Positions 40,401 through 51,900 of a stretch of DNA of 64,000 nt are shown here, in pieces; within the stretch, counting starts at the first letter, position 1, and the number at the start of each line of letters is the position of its first letter. The stretch is from Dirofilaria immitis (Eukaryota > Nematoda > Chromadorea > Rhabditida > Onchocercidae). Below the pieces are notes generated by a model that did no database searches, was not told the origin of the DNA, and saw nothing but the letters and a program-made list of their open reading frames with translations. The stretch is from assembly GCA_024305405.1 (NCBI GenBank), contig JAKNDB010000013.1, positions 186,001-250,000 of the forward strand, written 5' to 3'. The translations under genes and the position numbers were made by a program.

Positions 40401-40992
40401 GTAATTCTTACCATTCGTTAGATTTTTCCTTCTTATTGTCTTAATAATTCACTATTATCAATTTCAATAAAGAGTTTTATATAAAGGATAAATTTTTATC
40501 AACTCTCATATTGTCTTAATAATTTCTATCTTGCATTAGGTTTTATCCTTATTGTTCTAGTAATTTATATTCTTCATTAGAGATATTTATATAATTAGAT
40601 AAGTTTTTATTCTTATTGTTCTAGTAATTTTTATTCTTCGTTAGGGATATTTATATAATTAGATAAGTTTTTATTCTTATTGTTCTAGTAATTTTTATTC
40701 TTCGTTAGGGATATTTATATAATTAGATAAGTTTTCATTCTTATTGTTCCAGTTATTTTTGTCGTTCATTATGTTAGTAATATAATATCATTTTAAATAT
40801 TTATATAAATGGTTAATTTAGTGTATCAATAAGGAAATTATCATCGATAAATAATTATATTCAATGCAAATATTATAGGTACAAGAACCTTGGGCACGTA
40901 AAATGATTCTTTTATTAATGGAATTGGGAGCAAGTGGATGGAAACTTCCATCTGAAGCAACTGAATATTATTTCCAGCATACTAGTTCATGA
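29656..40992 (+). CDS. MIF4G-domain protein, CTIF/MIF4GD-like, with EJC-motif-like N-terminus
   Basis: Nine exons: 29656-29761, 31759-31856, 33133-33326, 35773-36515, 37649-37794, 38442-38571, 39391-39470, 40078-40185, 40879-40992 (TGA); about 570 residues. Exons 5-9 (about 190 residues) form a MIF4G domain of the CTIF/MIF4GD (SLIP1) group: LVHFSIEENRQAGKAVARI, FRVWITFLNFVSDLY, ELGASGWKLPSEATEYYF. Those relatives link cap-bound or histone mRNAs to translation. Exons 1-2 carry RPALQIYRPPGLR, close to the exon-junction-complex binding motif of UPF3B and SMG6. Exon 4 codes for a disordered stretch: 26 Gln, His runs, Gly-Asn and Ser-Asn repeats, then KEIEELTAGLRKLNLS. Two frame problems occur. 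Exons 2 and 3 differ in phase unless the A run at 31841-31845 has one more A, and exon 4 needs one base fewer (or two more), for instance in the seven As at 36415-36421. The family call is firm; the exact orthologue is not. Confidence 0.82.
30324..30350. repeat. (AT)n microsatellite in intron 1 of the MIF4G gene
   Basis: An alternating AT run of about 27 bases. Confidence 0.85.
34917..34967. repeat. Intronic hairpin, 21-bp stem with one mismatch
   Basis: Arms 34917-34937 and 34947-34967 are complementary at 20 of 21 positions around a 9-base loop, inside intron 3 of the MIF4G gene. The stem includes CATTCCTTATCAT. It could be a foldback remnant or an RNA hairpin; the loop is short for a typical pre-miRNA. 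Confidence 0.7.
35857..35952 (+). repeat. CAA/CAG tract coding for polyglutamine
   Basis: 26 consecutive Gln codons (mostly CAA, with CAG at both ends and one inside) from 35857 to 35934, then Pro and five more Gln. It is followed by CAT (His) runs near 35970-35996 and a second Gln/His block at 36330-36405. The tract sits in exon 4 of the MIF4G gene. Confidence 0.95.
37359..37502. repeat. (ATT)n microsatellite in intron 4
   Basis: An ATT/TTA trinucleotide run of about 140 bases with a threefold ATTATTATTACAATATT-type start. CACGT- and GACGTACGC-containing sequence occurs on both sides (37148-37200 and 37549-37597), a diverged direct repeat. Confidence 0.85.
37773..37854 (+). repeat. 41-bp tandem duplication across a MIF4G-gene donor site
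   Basis: Copy 1 (37773-37813) spans the last codons of exon 5 (TANVFHQ), the donor CAG/GTGAGA and the start of the intron. Copy 2 (37814-37854) repeats it with about five changes and keeps an intact CAG/GTGAGA. Using the second donor would insert Val-Arg-Asn and then TAA, so only the first can give full-length protein. Confidence 0.85.
38945..39222. repeat. 36-bp tandem repeat, about seven copies (intron 6)
   Basis: The unit contains GAAAAGTCCAAAATGATATA. GAAAAGTCC occurs at 38971, 39007, 39042, 39077, 39113, 39149 and 39185, so spacing is 36 bases except for two 35-base steps, each a one-base deletion. Confidence 0.85.
40385..40770. repeat. 64-bp tandem repeat in the last intron
   Basis: Units contain TTCTAGTAATTTTTATTCTT and GATATTTATATAATTAGATA. 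CTAGTAATTT recurs at 40557, 40621 and 40685, a 64-bp period; more diverged copies extend back to about 40385. Confidence 0.75.
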
Positions 40993-41568
40993 AATGTTGT
41001 ATAAAGTTTTATTTCATTGTATATGAACAATTAATCATACCATTATCTCAATATGGGAAAAGCATTAATTAATTAATTAATAATACTCATTATTTTGCTA
41101 TATATTTTATTTTTGTTTTTATCATCGTAACAAATTATAAACAAATATTATTTTATGAATGATAATTATGATTTTAATATGATAAGGATGAAATCATGAT
41201 TTTGCTTTGATAGACGGCGAAATAATGATTTTTCTTTGATAAAAATTATCATTTTATATAGGAAAATATACATTTTACAGCTCGAATTAATGCTTAATTT
41301 TACGTGCCTTACTTATTATTTCCGTTGTAAATAATACGACTAGATAAATATCGTATTCAGGTCAAAGGTTAAATTGAAGAGAATAAGAATAATAAAGAAT
41401 AAAAATTAGCATGCCATCAAGGTTTTTAAGTTATTTTATCGATTATCTATAGCACTGATATGATTCGTTACTGTATCATAAGTACTATAGTACGAGTAAA
41501 TAATGATAAAGGTAGGCAATATATCCATATATGTGTACATATTAGCTAGTCGTTTAATAATTTAGTTG

Positions 41569-41705
41569 TTTTGTTGTATTTGCAAATAACAACAGTCTTA
41601 TTGCGTTTGCAAACAATAATTTTTGTTGTACCTGCTAATAATACCAGCTAGCCTTGTTGTATTTGCAAGCAATAATCAGCCTTGTTGTATTTGTAACTAA
41701 CAAAA
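41569..41705. repeat. Degenerate TTGTTGTATTTGCAA repeat, about four copies
   Basis: Copies of TTGTTGTATTTGCAAxxAATAA recur at roughly 30-40 base spacing with substitutions. Confidence 0.7.
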
Positions 41706-42279
41706 TGATAAAATGCTTTTTTTTTGTTATTTCATTTAAAATTGATACTTCTTTACTTTGACAAATCAAATGTATCTTTTTTTTCCAAATGTTATTATTT
41801 GTTGAGGATGGCGCCTTACTTTACCTTGTTGCCATAGTATTTTTTTTCGTCAAAAAACGCCCTTCAAAAATTGATGATATTTAAATTAAAATTTTTAATC
41901 ATATCAATATTTAATCATTATCAACCAATAATTGAACTCATTAATTGACTGATTAATTAATTAATTAATTAATTAAAATTTAATTTTATTTATCATAATT
42001 ATGGTGCTAATTGAAATATTTTACATCCATGCCTTCCCTACTATATATTATTCATCATCCCTTTTTCTTTTTCTTCTTATTTTTATTTTTATTGTCATTA
42101 TCATTGTGTTATAAAGAATAAGTTTCATTTTTTCCATTGACAAAAAAAAAAAAAAATTGTGCATTTATTGCATCTCTATATTTCATATATTAGAATATTA
42201 TATCTAATAACAATTCGAGAATCAATTCATAAATTCGAGAATCAATCATTATTCCGTAATTGGATATTGCTCATTACAA

Positions 42280-42830
42280 TTTCGCAATATCCTTCCTAAA
42301 GTATCATTGCGAGACTTGAAAAGTGGTGAGAAGCAAGTCTGGAAATTTGTAGATAAATCCGGAAATCGACCAATGAACGGAGAATGCATATTTTATGATG
42401 ATCGAGCACCATGCATCTCAATTACATAATCTGCCATAAGCAAAGTTGGCGAATTTGAAAGTTAGTCATCTAACACGCGGGTAAAGAAGAATTCGAGGAA
42501 GAATCGTAACCCGGTTGATTGCTCCGGAAATTTCATCGGTCAATTAGAGAAGCAATATTTTGCGATTGAATATTATACATCGCAATTGTGCAGTTTTTCG
42601 GCAACATCATTATGGAATTCCAAAATCAGTCATTTAGCGAAGCGGAAAAAACATTTGGAAAAATGCGAAAATCGATAGATGAATCAGTGAATCGATACTT
42701 CGTGACTGAAATATAATTATGCATTCCAATCGCATAGTCTTTCAGAAGCTTCATTATGGCGGGCTTTAGACTCATTTAGCGGGTCGGAAAAAGAATCAAG
42801 GAGATATCCGGAAACCAATCAACAAGTCCG
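42280..42830. repeat. GC-richer degenerate tandem repeat, about four copies
   Basis: Related blocks recur about every 140-165 bases: CATCTAACACGCGGGTAAAG (42467), CATTTAGCGAAGCGGAAAAA (42631) and CATTTAGCGGGTCGGAAAAA (42773), with CATTATGG about 22 bases before the last two. TCCGGAAA occurs four times. Base composition is clearly less AT-rich than its flanks. No open frame matches a known protein. It lies 350-900 bases upstream of the spas-1 start, so a promoter, a non-coding RNA or a decayed satellite are all possible. Confidence 0.6.
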
Positions 42831-43158
42831 GAAATCCGTTGGTAGCGCTGCATGCTTTCCTGTAATGTGTTGCAGAAAAGCACTGTGCAACTAAATGCAA
42901 CATTTTGGAAATTTTTGAGGTGAAGCAGCAGGTATAAATAATGGTGGGAATGGAATGAATTATAAGAATTCATTTAGTTTTGCGAACAAGTCTAGATGTC
43001 ACGTGGGAAGCTAAAAATTTAAACCGGAATACGTTACGTTACGTCGTTTACTTAACATTAAAAATGCTACATTAGTAGTAATTATTCAATTATTCGGAAT
43101 TCGAAATTGTTTATATAACAATTAATGATGATTGATTTCATTAGCGTTATAATTGATT

Positions 43159-43165
43159 TATTCAG
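43159..43165 (+). promoter_or_regulatory. Probable trans-splice acceptor of spas-1
   Basis: TTATTCAG ends 11 bases before the ATG at 43177 and no upstream coding exon is apparent. This is consistent with spliced-leader addition in a nematode. Confidence 0.4.
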
Positions 43166-43176
43166 GAATCACAAAT

Positions 43177-46100
43177 ATGAACGATAGAAGTATAAATCTT
43201 GGAAAACGAAAAGCATTTGGTATAGTTGATGCCAATATGAAAAGTAAGTTCTTATATTTATGTTAATTATACGCTTAATAGTATGCCTTATAGTATTAAA
43301 TAAGTTTATGCAAATTTCTACCACTATTTTCTTATGATAATGCTACATTTCTGGTTTTGGGAAATTTTTCAATCGTAACAAGTATTGCTTCATTTTCCTT
43401 GCCAATAAATTTACGTTGTCGGGATTAAATTTTTGCAATAATATCTGTGAAAAGTTGTCTCTTTGTATAAATAAAATTGCACACTATCAGTTGGACTGAT
43501 AATCATGTTTGCTTCTCGAAAATAGTTCTGTGATGTCGGATTAGAAGGTATGTTTGAAATGAAATATATGTTTTGCAAAATTTGCATGCGTCACATTGCA
43601 GCTATAGCAATACTTACTTATTTTACTTGCATTGTTGCATGCATAAACGCATGTTATCCTATTTACGATTGAAAACGCGTAAGTTTAATTGAATCCTGAA
43701 ATCCTGAAATAAAATGTGTCCGTTTTGTCTTTTGTTGCATATATTTAATACATCCAACTTTTTGATAAGGAGCGAAAATAGAACTAAATATTTCAAGAAA
43801 AAAGACTATAAATGCTTTAATCGAATAGCAGCAATTACTAATCAGGCACAATAAGATGCATAATAGAGTATATAAGTTAAACAGTAACATTTAATAATCA
43901 TATAAGGTTATTAAAGCATTTATCATTATTTTTATTTTTACGAATCATATGTCAAGAAATTTATTAATGAGCTTATATGTAATGGTATTTTTAATAAATT
44001 TATTTCCCTCTTTTTGTACTGCTTATCATTTCCTATGCTTTCAATCATTTCCTATTTTCAACTAATTGAATTGGAATATTTTATAAGAAATTTTCAAAAT
44101 TTTCTAATGAAACATCTTTGAACATTATAAAACACTATTCAAATATTGTTAGAGAAATTATTCGTAATCACGATTATTTATTAATATTATTATTATTATT
44201 AATTATTTGTTATTACGAATAGATTTAAAATTTTTTAAATTATCCCCGCTTTCTTATCGATTATTTTCAATTTTCGGCTACAACTAATGATAGGATTATT
44301 GTTGTTTATTAGTTTAGTTATTATTTATGATATTGACTATAGCTGATCATAGAATAATTATCTTGCATTATTATCGATTATTTTCAATGTTGACTGCAAC
44401 AGATTGTCGGGTGAAATTCAGAAAGGATGTTGTTTATCTTCTAAAATTGGAATGTTATACAAATTATGGCTTACGAAAGGACTTTTGTTTTGATTTCATT
44501 CAGCCATTAAGTTATTCTTCTTTATGAGATATGACTGGAGGAATTATTTGAAAAAATAATGATAAATGATTAATGAGATATGATAGTAAATGAAGAGTAA
44601 AGCGCATGTGTAAGGCTTAAAGATCGTTGGAATGCTATTGATTTATTTAGCTGTACGATCTATGCCAAACCTATGAGATGTATCATGTGACGATAGGTTA
44701 GAAGGAAAATATGTTGTTAGAGTATGGATAGTTTACGAAAGATATAAAACAAATAAATGAAATATATGTATATGTTTGCATTGTCTAAATCATAAAATAA
44801 GGAAACTTTAACAACGACTAGACGAGATATGTCAGATGTGCAATTATGTTATTATTTTGTAGGCATGAAATATAAATAATCCTCTAAAATTGCTATAGTA
44901 ATAATTTCATACAACATTTTCAATAATTCTTTTATTCATTTTTCTTCATAAAAAAAATTTCTTTTGGATTATAATAAATCTGGCGATTAAATATTATTCC
45001 AATCTAAATATCTTTTTCTTTTCATATTTCATGATTTCTGAAAGTATTTTCCATTGAGAATTTAAATAATCTTTTAATAAAATATAAATGATTTATTTAG
45101 AAAAATAGATATTTCGTAGTAATATTTTGCAAAAATTTCTTTACATTCTACTTTTTTTTGAAATATCCGTGCTTAATTAATATATTGGTGGAGAAGTTTT
45201 TTAATAATTTCTTGCTCTTATTTTAGGAAAAATGCTACAACCTCGGCAATTGGAACAGCAAAATTACGAAACGTTCAATAAGGCATATCTTAAATCCAAA
45301 CAACTTGTGACGGAAGGTGTTTCGATAGATGAAATGTCAAGTAATACTGGTAAGAAATTTACATATTGTTATATAATCCTTATTTACTTTCCCCATTTAT
45401 CTATTCCTAAAATTGCGTTTTTTAGGTTTGCTATCGCTAACATGCGTTATCTAAAGATAATGATTAAATAGTTTATACAATGGCGAATAATAAAATTGCC
45501 CGAATAGCTAGTAAACATGATATTCGCTAGCTAAAAAATAATTAAATGCGAAATTTGGGATTTTAGTTTATAGAAGTGTAAAGTAATTAATCGCACTATA
45601 TCACGAGTCCTGAACTTTATATATATACATTCTATCTTTGATGCGATAATTAGATGATTTTAAACACTCTTCTGAAGAGTTAATCCAATGCAAATTTTTT
45701 CAGATGAACAAAGAAAACGAATAGCAATGGAAAAATATCGTATGGGTATCCAGTACTTTGAAAAAGCTTTGAAAATATCACCGGATAAAATACATTCCGA
45801 GAAACGAGATGAAGTTGAGAAGCATCGTGAAGCAATGAAACGAAATTTAGATGCAACAAAGGGAAGACTTGGTGATCTGGGTAGGCTTAAATGTTGTTTT
45901 TGTGGTTTACAGAAATTGATATAAATATATTTATTTGTTTATCCTTCTATTGTTCAAGTAATTTACAACATTCAGATTTGACCTGCTTAAAAATCCAAAG
46001 TTAATTCAATGATGGTATATTTTGATGTAAGAATATATCTTTGCTTATTGTTATAAAAGTCCTATCGAGAAATTTATTTCTGTTCAGAAAGAATATTCTC

Positions 46101-48082
46101 ATCAACAGGAAATCGAAATGCACAGCGTAAACCTGTTCAACTTGTCTCACCTTCAGTTAGCAAGCCTCAAGCAGTCCAATTGCCTGGTAGACATATCATT
46201 TCCGAAAAGAAAAATATCACTTGTTCAGTAAGTTATCATTATAATTTATGAACTGATTTGGAAAGACTTCTTTACAATTTAAAAAGTAAGAGAGACACAA
46301 AAGACGATTAAAGATGGAAAGATGAATAAGTACGATTTATTTTTGGATTTGTTAAATTACAGGAAGAATATTTTTCAAATTTTTTCAGAGTATAAATTGC
46401 TGTATGATAAGAAGGGAAAATTGCTATATAATAATAGGACTATGAGAAAGAATGGTTTACACATTCTTCTGTATATATTTAATGAATGACTAGTTTCATT
46501 GATTAATTGATTTTTGACTAAAAACAAGCTCCAATGGCAAACTAGTTCCTTTTTCAACCTCTTATTGTCTTCTGTTATAATTTCATCGTTTTAGTAAATT
46601 TGAAGTTCTTTAATCAAGGGAATTTATTTAATTCAACCTTTTTGAATTTTGAATTTCAGAACACTCGCACCCGGAACAATCTCCTAAGAGGTGTCGATGA
46701 TAAATTTGGTGGACCATTGCTGAATGAAATTTTGAATCAAGATGACGTAAGAATGAGCGATATTATCGGTGCTGAAGCAGCCAAACGCGCTTTGGAAGAA
46801 ACGATTATCCTGCCAACAGTGAATCCATCCTTATTTTCTGGTCTTCGTCAACCTGCCCAAGGAATTTTACTATTTGGTCCGCCAGGAAACGGCAAAACAT
46901 TACTAGTATATTTCTTATTTCCTTCTTTCAAATATTTAGAAATTTTAACCGTCTTTTACCATCTCTACAGTCACATTTTTCACTATATCAGTTACAATTC
47001 TTGGTTGTTGATATCTTCAAGTTTCAGGCTCGTGCTGTAGCTACAGAATGCGGTTCAACAATGTTTTTGAATGTTTCGGCAGCTTCATTAACTTCAAAAT
47101 GGGTTGGTGATGCTGAAAAAATTATTCGTGCATTATTTCAAATTGCTCGTAATGGACAGCCAACAATCATATTCATTGACGAAATTGATTCTATTTTGTG
47201 CGAACGTAATGAAAAGGAAACCGAGGTTTGTTCATTATTGCTCATAAATTTAGATGCATGAATTGGATCTAATTTTTGTCGTACTGGATCGAGAATTTAT
47301 TATGCGGAATTGAATATTTTAACACTTTCAACTTTGAAATCAGTGAAATATTTTTAATTTCCGGTTTCGAGACGTATGAAAACGGAATTTCTAATTCAAA
47401 TGGATGGTATGTTATCGTCAAAAGATGATCGTTTACTGGTGATTGGTGCTACGAATCGTCCTGATGAGCTCGATTCAGCCGTTCTACGCCGGTTTCCGAA
47501 GCGAATTCTTATTGATATACCAAATACTGCAGCACGACTTCAACTAATCATGTCACTGCTCGAGAAAACAAAAACTGCATTTGATCTAAGCCCTTCACAA
47601 AGGCAGTAAGTTCCCGAAATCAGATCCATTTTCTTATTTACTTTCATCTATGAAACAATTAAGTGAAAATTTTAGAGATACTACGGATTTTAGAAGACAG
47701 TGCAAATTAAAAGATTAAAGCAGATACACGCTTCCAACTACTTTCAAGCACTAAGTCGGAGTTTTTACCTTCAAACAGTAAGTCGAAGTTTCATTAAGTA
47801 ATTATTACCTAACAGTGATATTTGTCGTGGATTTTCAGAACTTTGGCAGAACGGACTCAGGGATACTCCAATTCAGATCTGGTTGCACTTTGTCGTGAAG
47901 CAGCAATGGTACCAATTCGTGATCTATCCCGTAAGGATATAAAAAATTTGGCTAGTACCCAAATTCGGCCAATAACATTGCATGATTTTGAAGTCGCAAT
48001 GAAAGCTATCAAACCTTCAACAAATGAGCGGATATTACAGAAGTTACGAAAATATGCGGCAACAACTGGACAAATCGACTGA
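43177..48082 (+). CDS. spas-1: Spastin, microtubule-severing AAA ATPase
   Basis: Eight exons: 43177-43243, 45227-45349, 45704-45880, 46088-46227, 46660-46905, 47028-47225, 47364-47605, 47839-48082 (TGA); 478 residues with consistent phases and no frame break. Residues about 30-110 look like an MIT domain ([16 protein letters not shown] ... [12 protein letters not shown]). The AAA domain has Walker A GPPGNGKT (242-249), pore loop SKWVGD (274-279), Walker B IIFIDEID (298-305), [10 protein letters not shown], and the arginine-finger region LRRFPKR. The C-terminal part [15 protein letters not shown] through [15 protein letters not shown] matches spastin better than katanin or fidgetin. Spastin hexamers pull tubulin tails through the pore and cut microtubules. 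There is no N-terminal membrane hairpin, so this is the short soluble form. One oddity: exon 7 ([15 protein letters not shown]) follows TTTCCG instead of an AG acceptor. Confidence 0.93.
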
Positions 48083-48350
48083 AATGACATCTATATTAAA
48101 ATATACAGTTCATCAATTTTTCTTTACTTTCCTGGTCTTTCCAAGTTAGCGTTCATTTTTTTGCAATTTATGGCAAGTGTGTATGTACATGGAACTGATC
48201 TGAAAATTAAGACTTTCTAAAACTTTCCAAAATTATGTTTTACTGCCCTCTTAATGCTTCTGTTGAATTCGAAAAATCCTGTGATTTGTTCATATTGATA
48301 TTTGGTAGATATCGATCCTTTTTATAATTTACTATGTTGCTTTTCGTGTG

Positions 48351-48356
48351 AATAAA
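48351..48356 (+). terminator. Candidate poly(A) signal for spas-1
   Basis: AATAAA, about 270 bases past the spas-1 stop; other AATAAA copies follow near 48420 and 48720. Confidence 0.3.
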
Positions 48357-48857
48357 AACTTTCCGGTTGTACAAACCTGTGAGAAGAATATCTCCCATAA
48401 GAAACCATCCCAATAAACTGAATAAAATTTCATCCCTCATCCCATATTACAGTTAATCGAATAGACGATAGCGAAAAACATTTCCTTTTTCTATTTCTAG
48501 ATTCTTGTTCGTGATTAGTGGCAATTTCCTATTAGTACTCGATCATTTGCACTCGATCGTTTGCTTAATGAAACTGAAGCTTGGTTGTAGATAAGGAGAT
48601 TCACCCATGTAAACTCCTATCTAACTTTGACACGGAGTTTCAATTTAACTTCTTTCCTTTGAAAACAACATCTCAACTTCTTCGCATCAATAAGCTCTAA
48701 GATTATACTTCTGTATTTTATAAATAAACAATGTTTGTTATTAAGAATGGGACATGCAGTGTGTAACTTTTCCCAAAAAATTTGGACCTATTCATTCAAG
48801 AATTCCCGACATTTGAAATGACGTTGCCGAAGCACAAGACAAAATGACGCAAATAAC

Positions 48858-48863
48858 TTTATT
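48858..48863 (-). terminator. Poly(A) signal for TRNT1
   Basis: AATAAA on the minus strand, 55 bases downstream of the TRNT1 stop codon, a normal distance. Confidence 0.5.
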
Positions 48864-48917
48864 AAAAAGCATATGGAAAAACAATATATTAGCCTTTTTC
48901 TTCTTTCAAGCTTAATG

Positions 48918-51900
48918 TTACCGGTTATCGAAGTTATGCTTTCGTTTATATCCTAAGCGAGTTTTCTCATTATTCCATTCAATATCATTGATATGTTTCA
49001 ACAACTCTTCCTTGCCCATCATCCATTGACTCTATGATAAATTCGTATTCAGTTTTGAAGATTTTTGCTCGGAATAATTTCAATAAATCATAAATTGGAA
49101 ATTTCAAATACTTAAATTGTATGCTACAGAAGGGAATTTGAGAAAGCCAAATTGTATTCAGTTTAGTTATTTTTATGTTCATAAAAATTTTTTAACATGA
49201 GTCATCTATTTATAACAAAATATAAGTGAACACAGGATTTAATCAAAATGTTTGATAGGGATAACAGTTGTTGAATTTCTAGCAAATAGGAAACATTCAA
49301 CCAAACATACCTCGATCCATAATTTAAAAAGATGATCTAAAATCTGTTTAACATGTGATCCAGGTGGAACACTGTTATTCATCAAATCAATCCCACTAAT
49401 AGGGAATACTGGCGTTACCCAAATATTCAATTCGTTGATCAGTCCACCATCAGCCATAATATATTTTGCTAATTCGATCACTTTTTCTCGACTTGTCTGG
49501 ACCTTCTTTCCTGGAAAGAAAATTTACCCAAACTTTTTTCACTGATTTTGACATCAACTATAAAAATACCCTTAATTTCAAAGATTTTTATCTAAATTTA
49601 TTCCAAAATTCATAAATTTCGCAAAAAAATCACTCGTGAACTTATGCAATCTTTCTTCGTTCAACAAGATATTTTTGAAAAATAAAATTGAATTGACATT
49701 TTTTTCGCCTCATCACGATGTTCCATAATAAACTCGGCTAATGTTTTCTCGGCATAAGATAATTTACATCTGAAAGAATTTTCTAAAAAGTTTATTTTAC
49801 TGAATCACTTATTCCATCTTCCATGACGACAATATTTTGGTTAGCTATTTGGCAAATCAACAGAGAAGGGAAAAACATTTCTCAGTGGCTTAGGAAACTA
49901 CATATTATTGCAAGTTGAAACAGTATAAGATATTTATACGAATTAATAATTCAACTTTTGGTAACTATCGATAGGATAACAGACTTGAACAATTTGAATT
50001 GCATTTTAATAATGAATTATTTTTAAAATAATTTGTGAAACCTAATTTTTTTTTGGAAATATTATTCTTTGGAATTAATCTAACACATGTATAACCTTTT
50101 GTGAAATGCTTCAATTTGTTCCATTTCAGTGAATAATGATGATAGTAAAGTCATAGCTTCTATTTTGGGATAGTAACGTTTGTGCAAATTGCAAAAGTAT
50201 GTTGTATCAGCATTTTCCGGAAGTCCCAACAGAGAAGCAAGATTACATTGTTTTAGCATTGTTGTTAATATTGCACCACCTAAACGGCCAACACAAATTT
50301 TTTTCAGTTCCATCCAAATTCGTTCACCGCTTATATCCTTAACAAATTTTAGATAAAAATCACTGAATTACTCAATTTTTAAATTATTAGATTTAAATTG
50401 AACAAAAAACAAATATAATAGTTCATGATGAATGGAGTTGAATAGCTAAATTTCAGTTGCTTATCATACAAATCCCATTAAAGTATCATGTCAAAAGTTT
50501 AAAAATCATAGAAGTGACCGATCGAAATTATTGATAGTCAATCTCTCAAAAACAAAAAAATTGGCAATAAAAGCGTAATTTCCACCTTTGATTAACACGC
50601 AAATGAACCGATTGATGTATTTTAAAAATATAATATAATTAATTCGAACTGTCGTAAATTTTCTATCCTAGTTACTAACATGTTAATACAATCAATAACG
50701 TTTTGATTGAGAAAAATTAACTAACTTTCAAACCATTTCCATTCGAAATAATGGCATCTAGTGTGGCTTTTTCGTGTGCTTCACTATCTAACGCCAACCG
50801 ACCGAAAAACGAAAATATCGCAATATCCTCAAATAATCTTCCTGGAAGAAGATAATATCTTTACAATATGACCGAATGATTGAATAATTGAACTAAATAT
50901 TTAATAGAACCAATTTTTTAGCTTTAATTATTTAAAAAATGCAAAAAATAGATCAGAAAAACCTGAATCCTTTGATTTGCATCGCCTACAAAAGCAATTC
51001 GTCGTTTTTCCAAATCTTTATGCCACCGAAATAATCAATAACTGTACCATCCAAATCTAAAAAAATAATATACTCCAACCGAAAAATCAATCAGTCAAAA
51101 AGACTTTCAATCAGGGCAAATTAATAAGCAAAATCTACAGCAAATTTTTTTAATGGATAAATTCCTGTTGTGAAGAAAAATTCTGGAATAAAGCAATTCT
51201 CTTGCCTAAGAATAATGAATTAACTGTTAGATCACGCCTATTTGCATCGAGCTGCCAATTCGTTGTGAATTCAATCTTTGCTCGACGTCCATCACAAACG
51301 ATATCGATTCTAAAAACAGTACCGTAAACAATTGATAGAAAATCACTCCACTTCATTTCAAAATCTTGCCAACTTATCAAATGATATGATTCATTGTAAC
51401 ATTAGAATTGCTTAATTTACATTATGAAGAATTGATAAAATAATCTAAAAAATTTTTAAGTCAAGAGTCTGTTAAATTTAGAATATATTATCAAGAAGCA
51501 TACTTTCATTAGAATTAGCTTACTATCATCCATAGACATTAATGACTGAAAAGATTTGTAACGAGAAAAAGAAAAAATGGGTACTATGTTTTCTTATACA
51601 TCTTATGTTAAAGCTACCCGTTAAATAATGATTTATAAGTAATATAGCACACAATATCAAGAATTTACAAGCCTTAAAGTTGTGATTTCGAAATTTTCTT
51701 TATCATCTATACGACAAGTAATCGTTCCATGTTCTTCACCATTTTTATTCAACATCCGGATTTCTTCTCGGACAAATAATTCCTGAAATAATAAATCTGT
51801 TTAAAATGAAATCATTTAGACGAAGCTACCAAAAACTTGCCTTGTATAGCTATCAACTCCATTTTCTTATTTCGTTACATATTTCCAATCACTAATTCTT

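Larger units (their letters stand above)
40993..43164. other. Intergenic region before spastin, with two repeat clusters
   Basis: 3' sequence of the MIF4G gene (a candidate AATAAA at 41391-41396), AT-rich spacer, then the TTGTTGTATTTGCAA repeats and the GC-richer degenerate repeat listed separately. No conserved exon; frames at 42776-42973 and 43663-43890 show no recognisable protein. Confidence 0.5.
48083..48917. other. Convergent 3' region of spas-1 and TRNT1
   Basis: 835 bases between two convergent stop codons. Candidate poly(A) signals are AATAAA at 48351-48356 on the + strand and 48858-48863 on the - strand. No further gene is seen. Confidence 0.55.
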
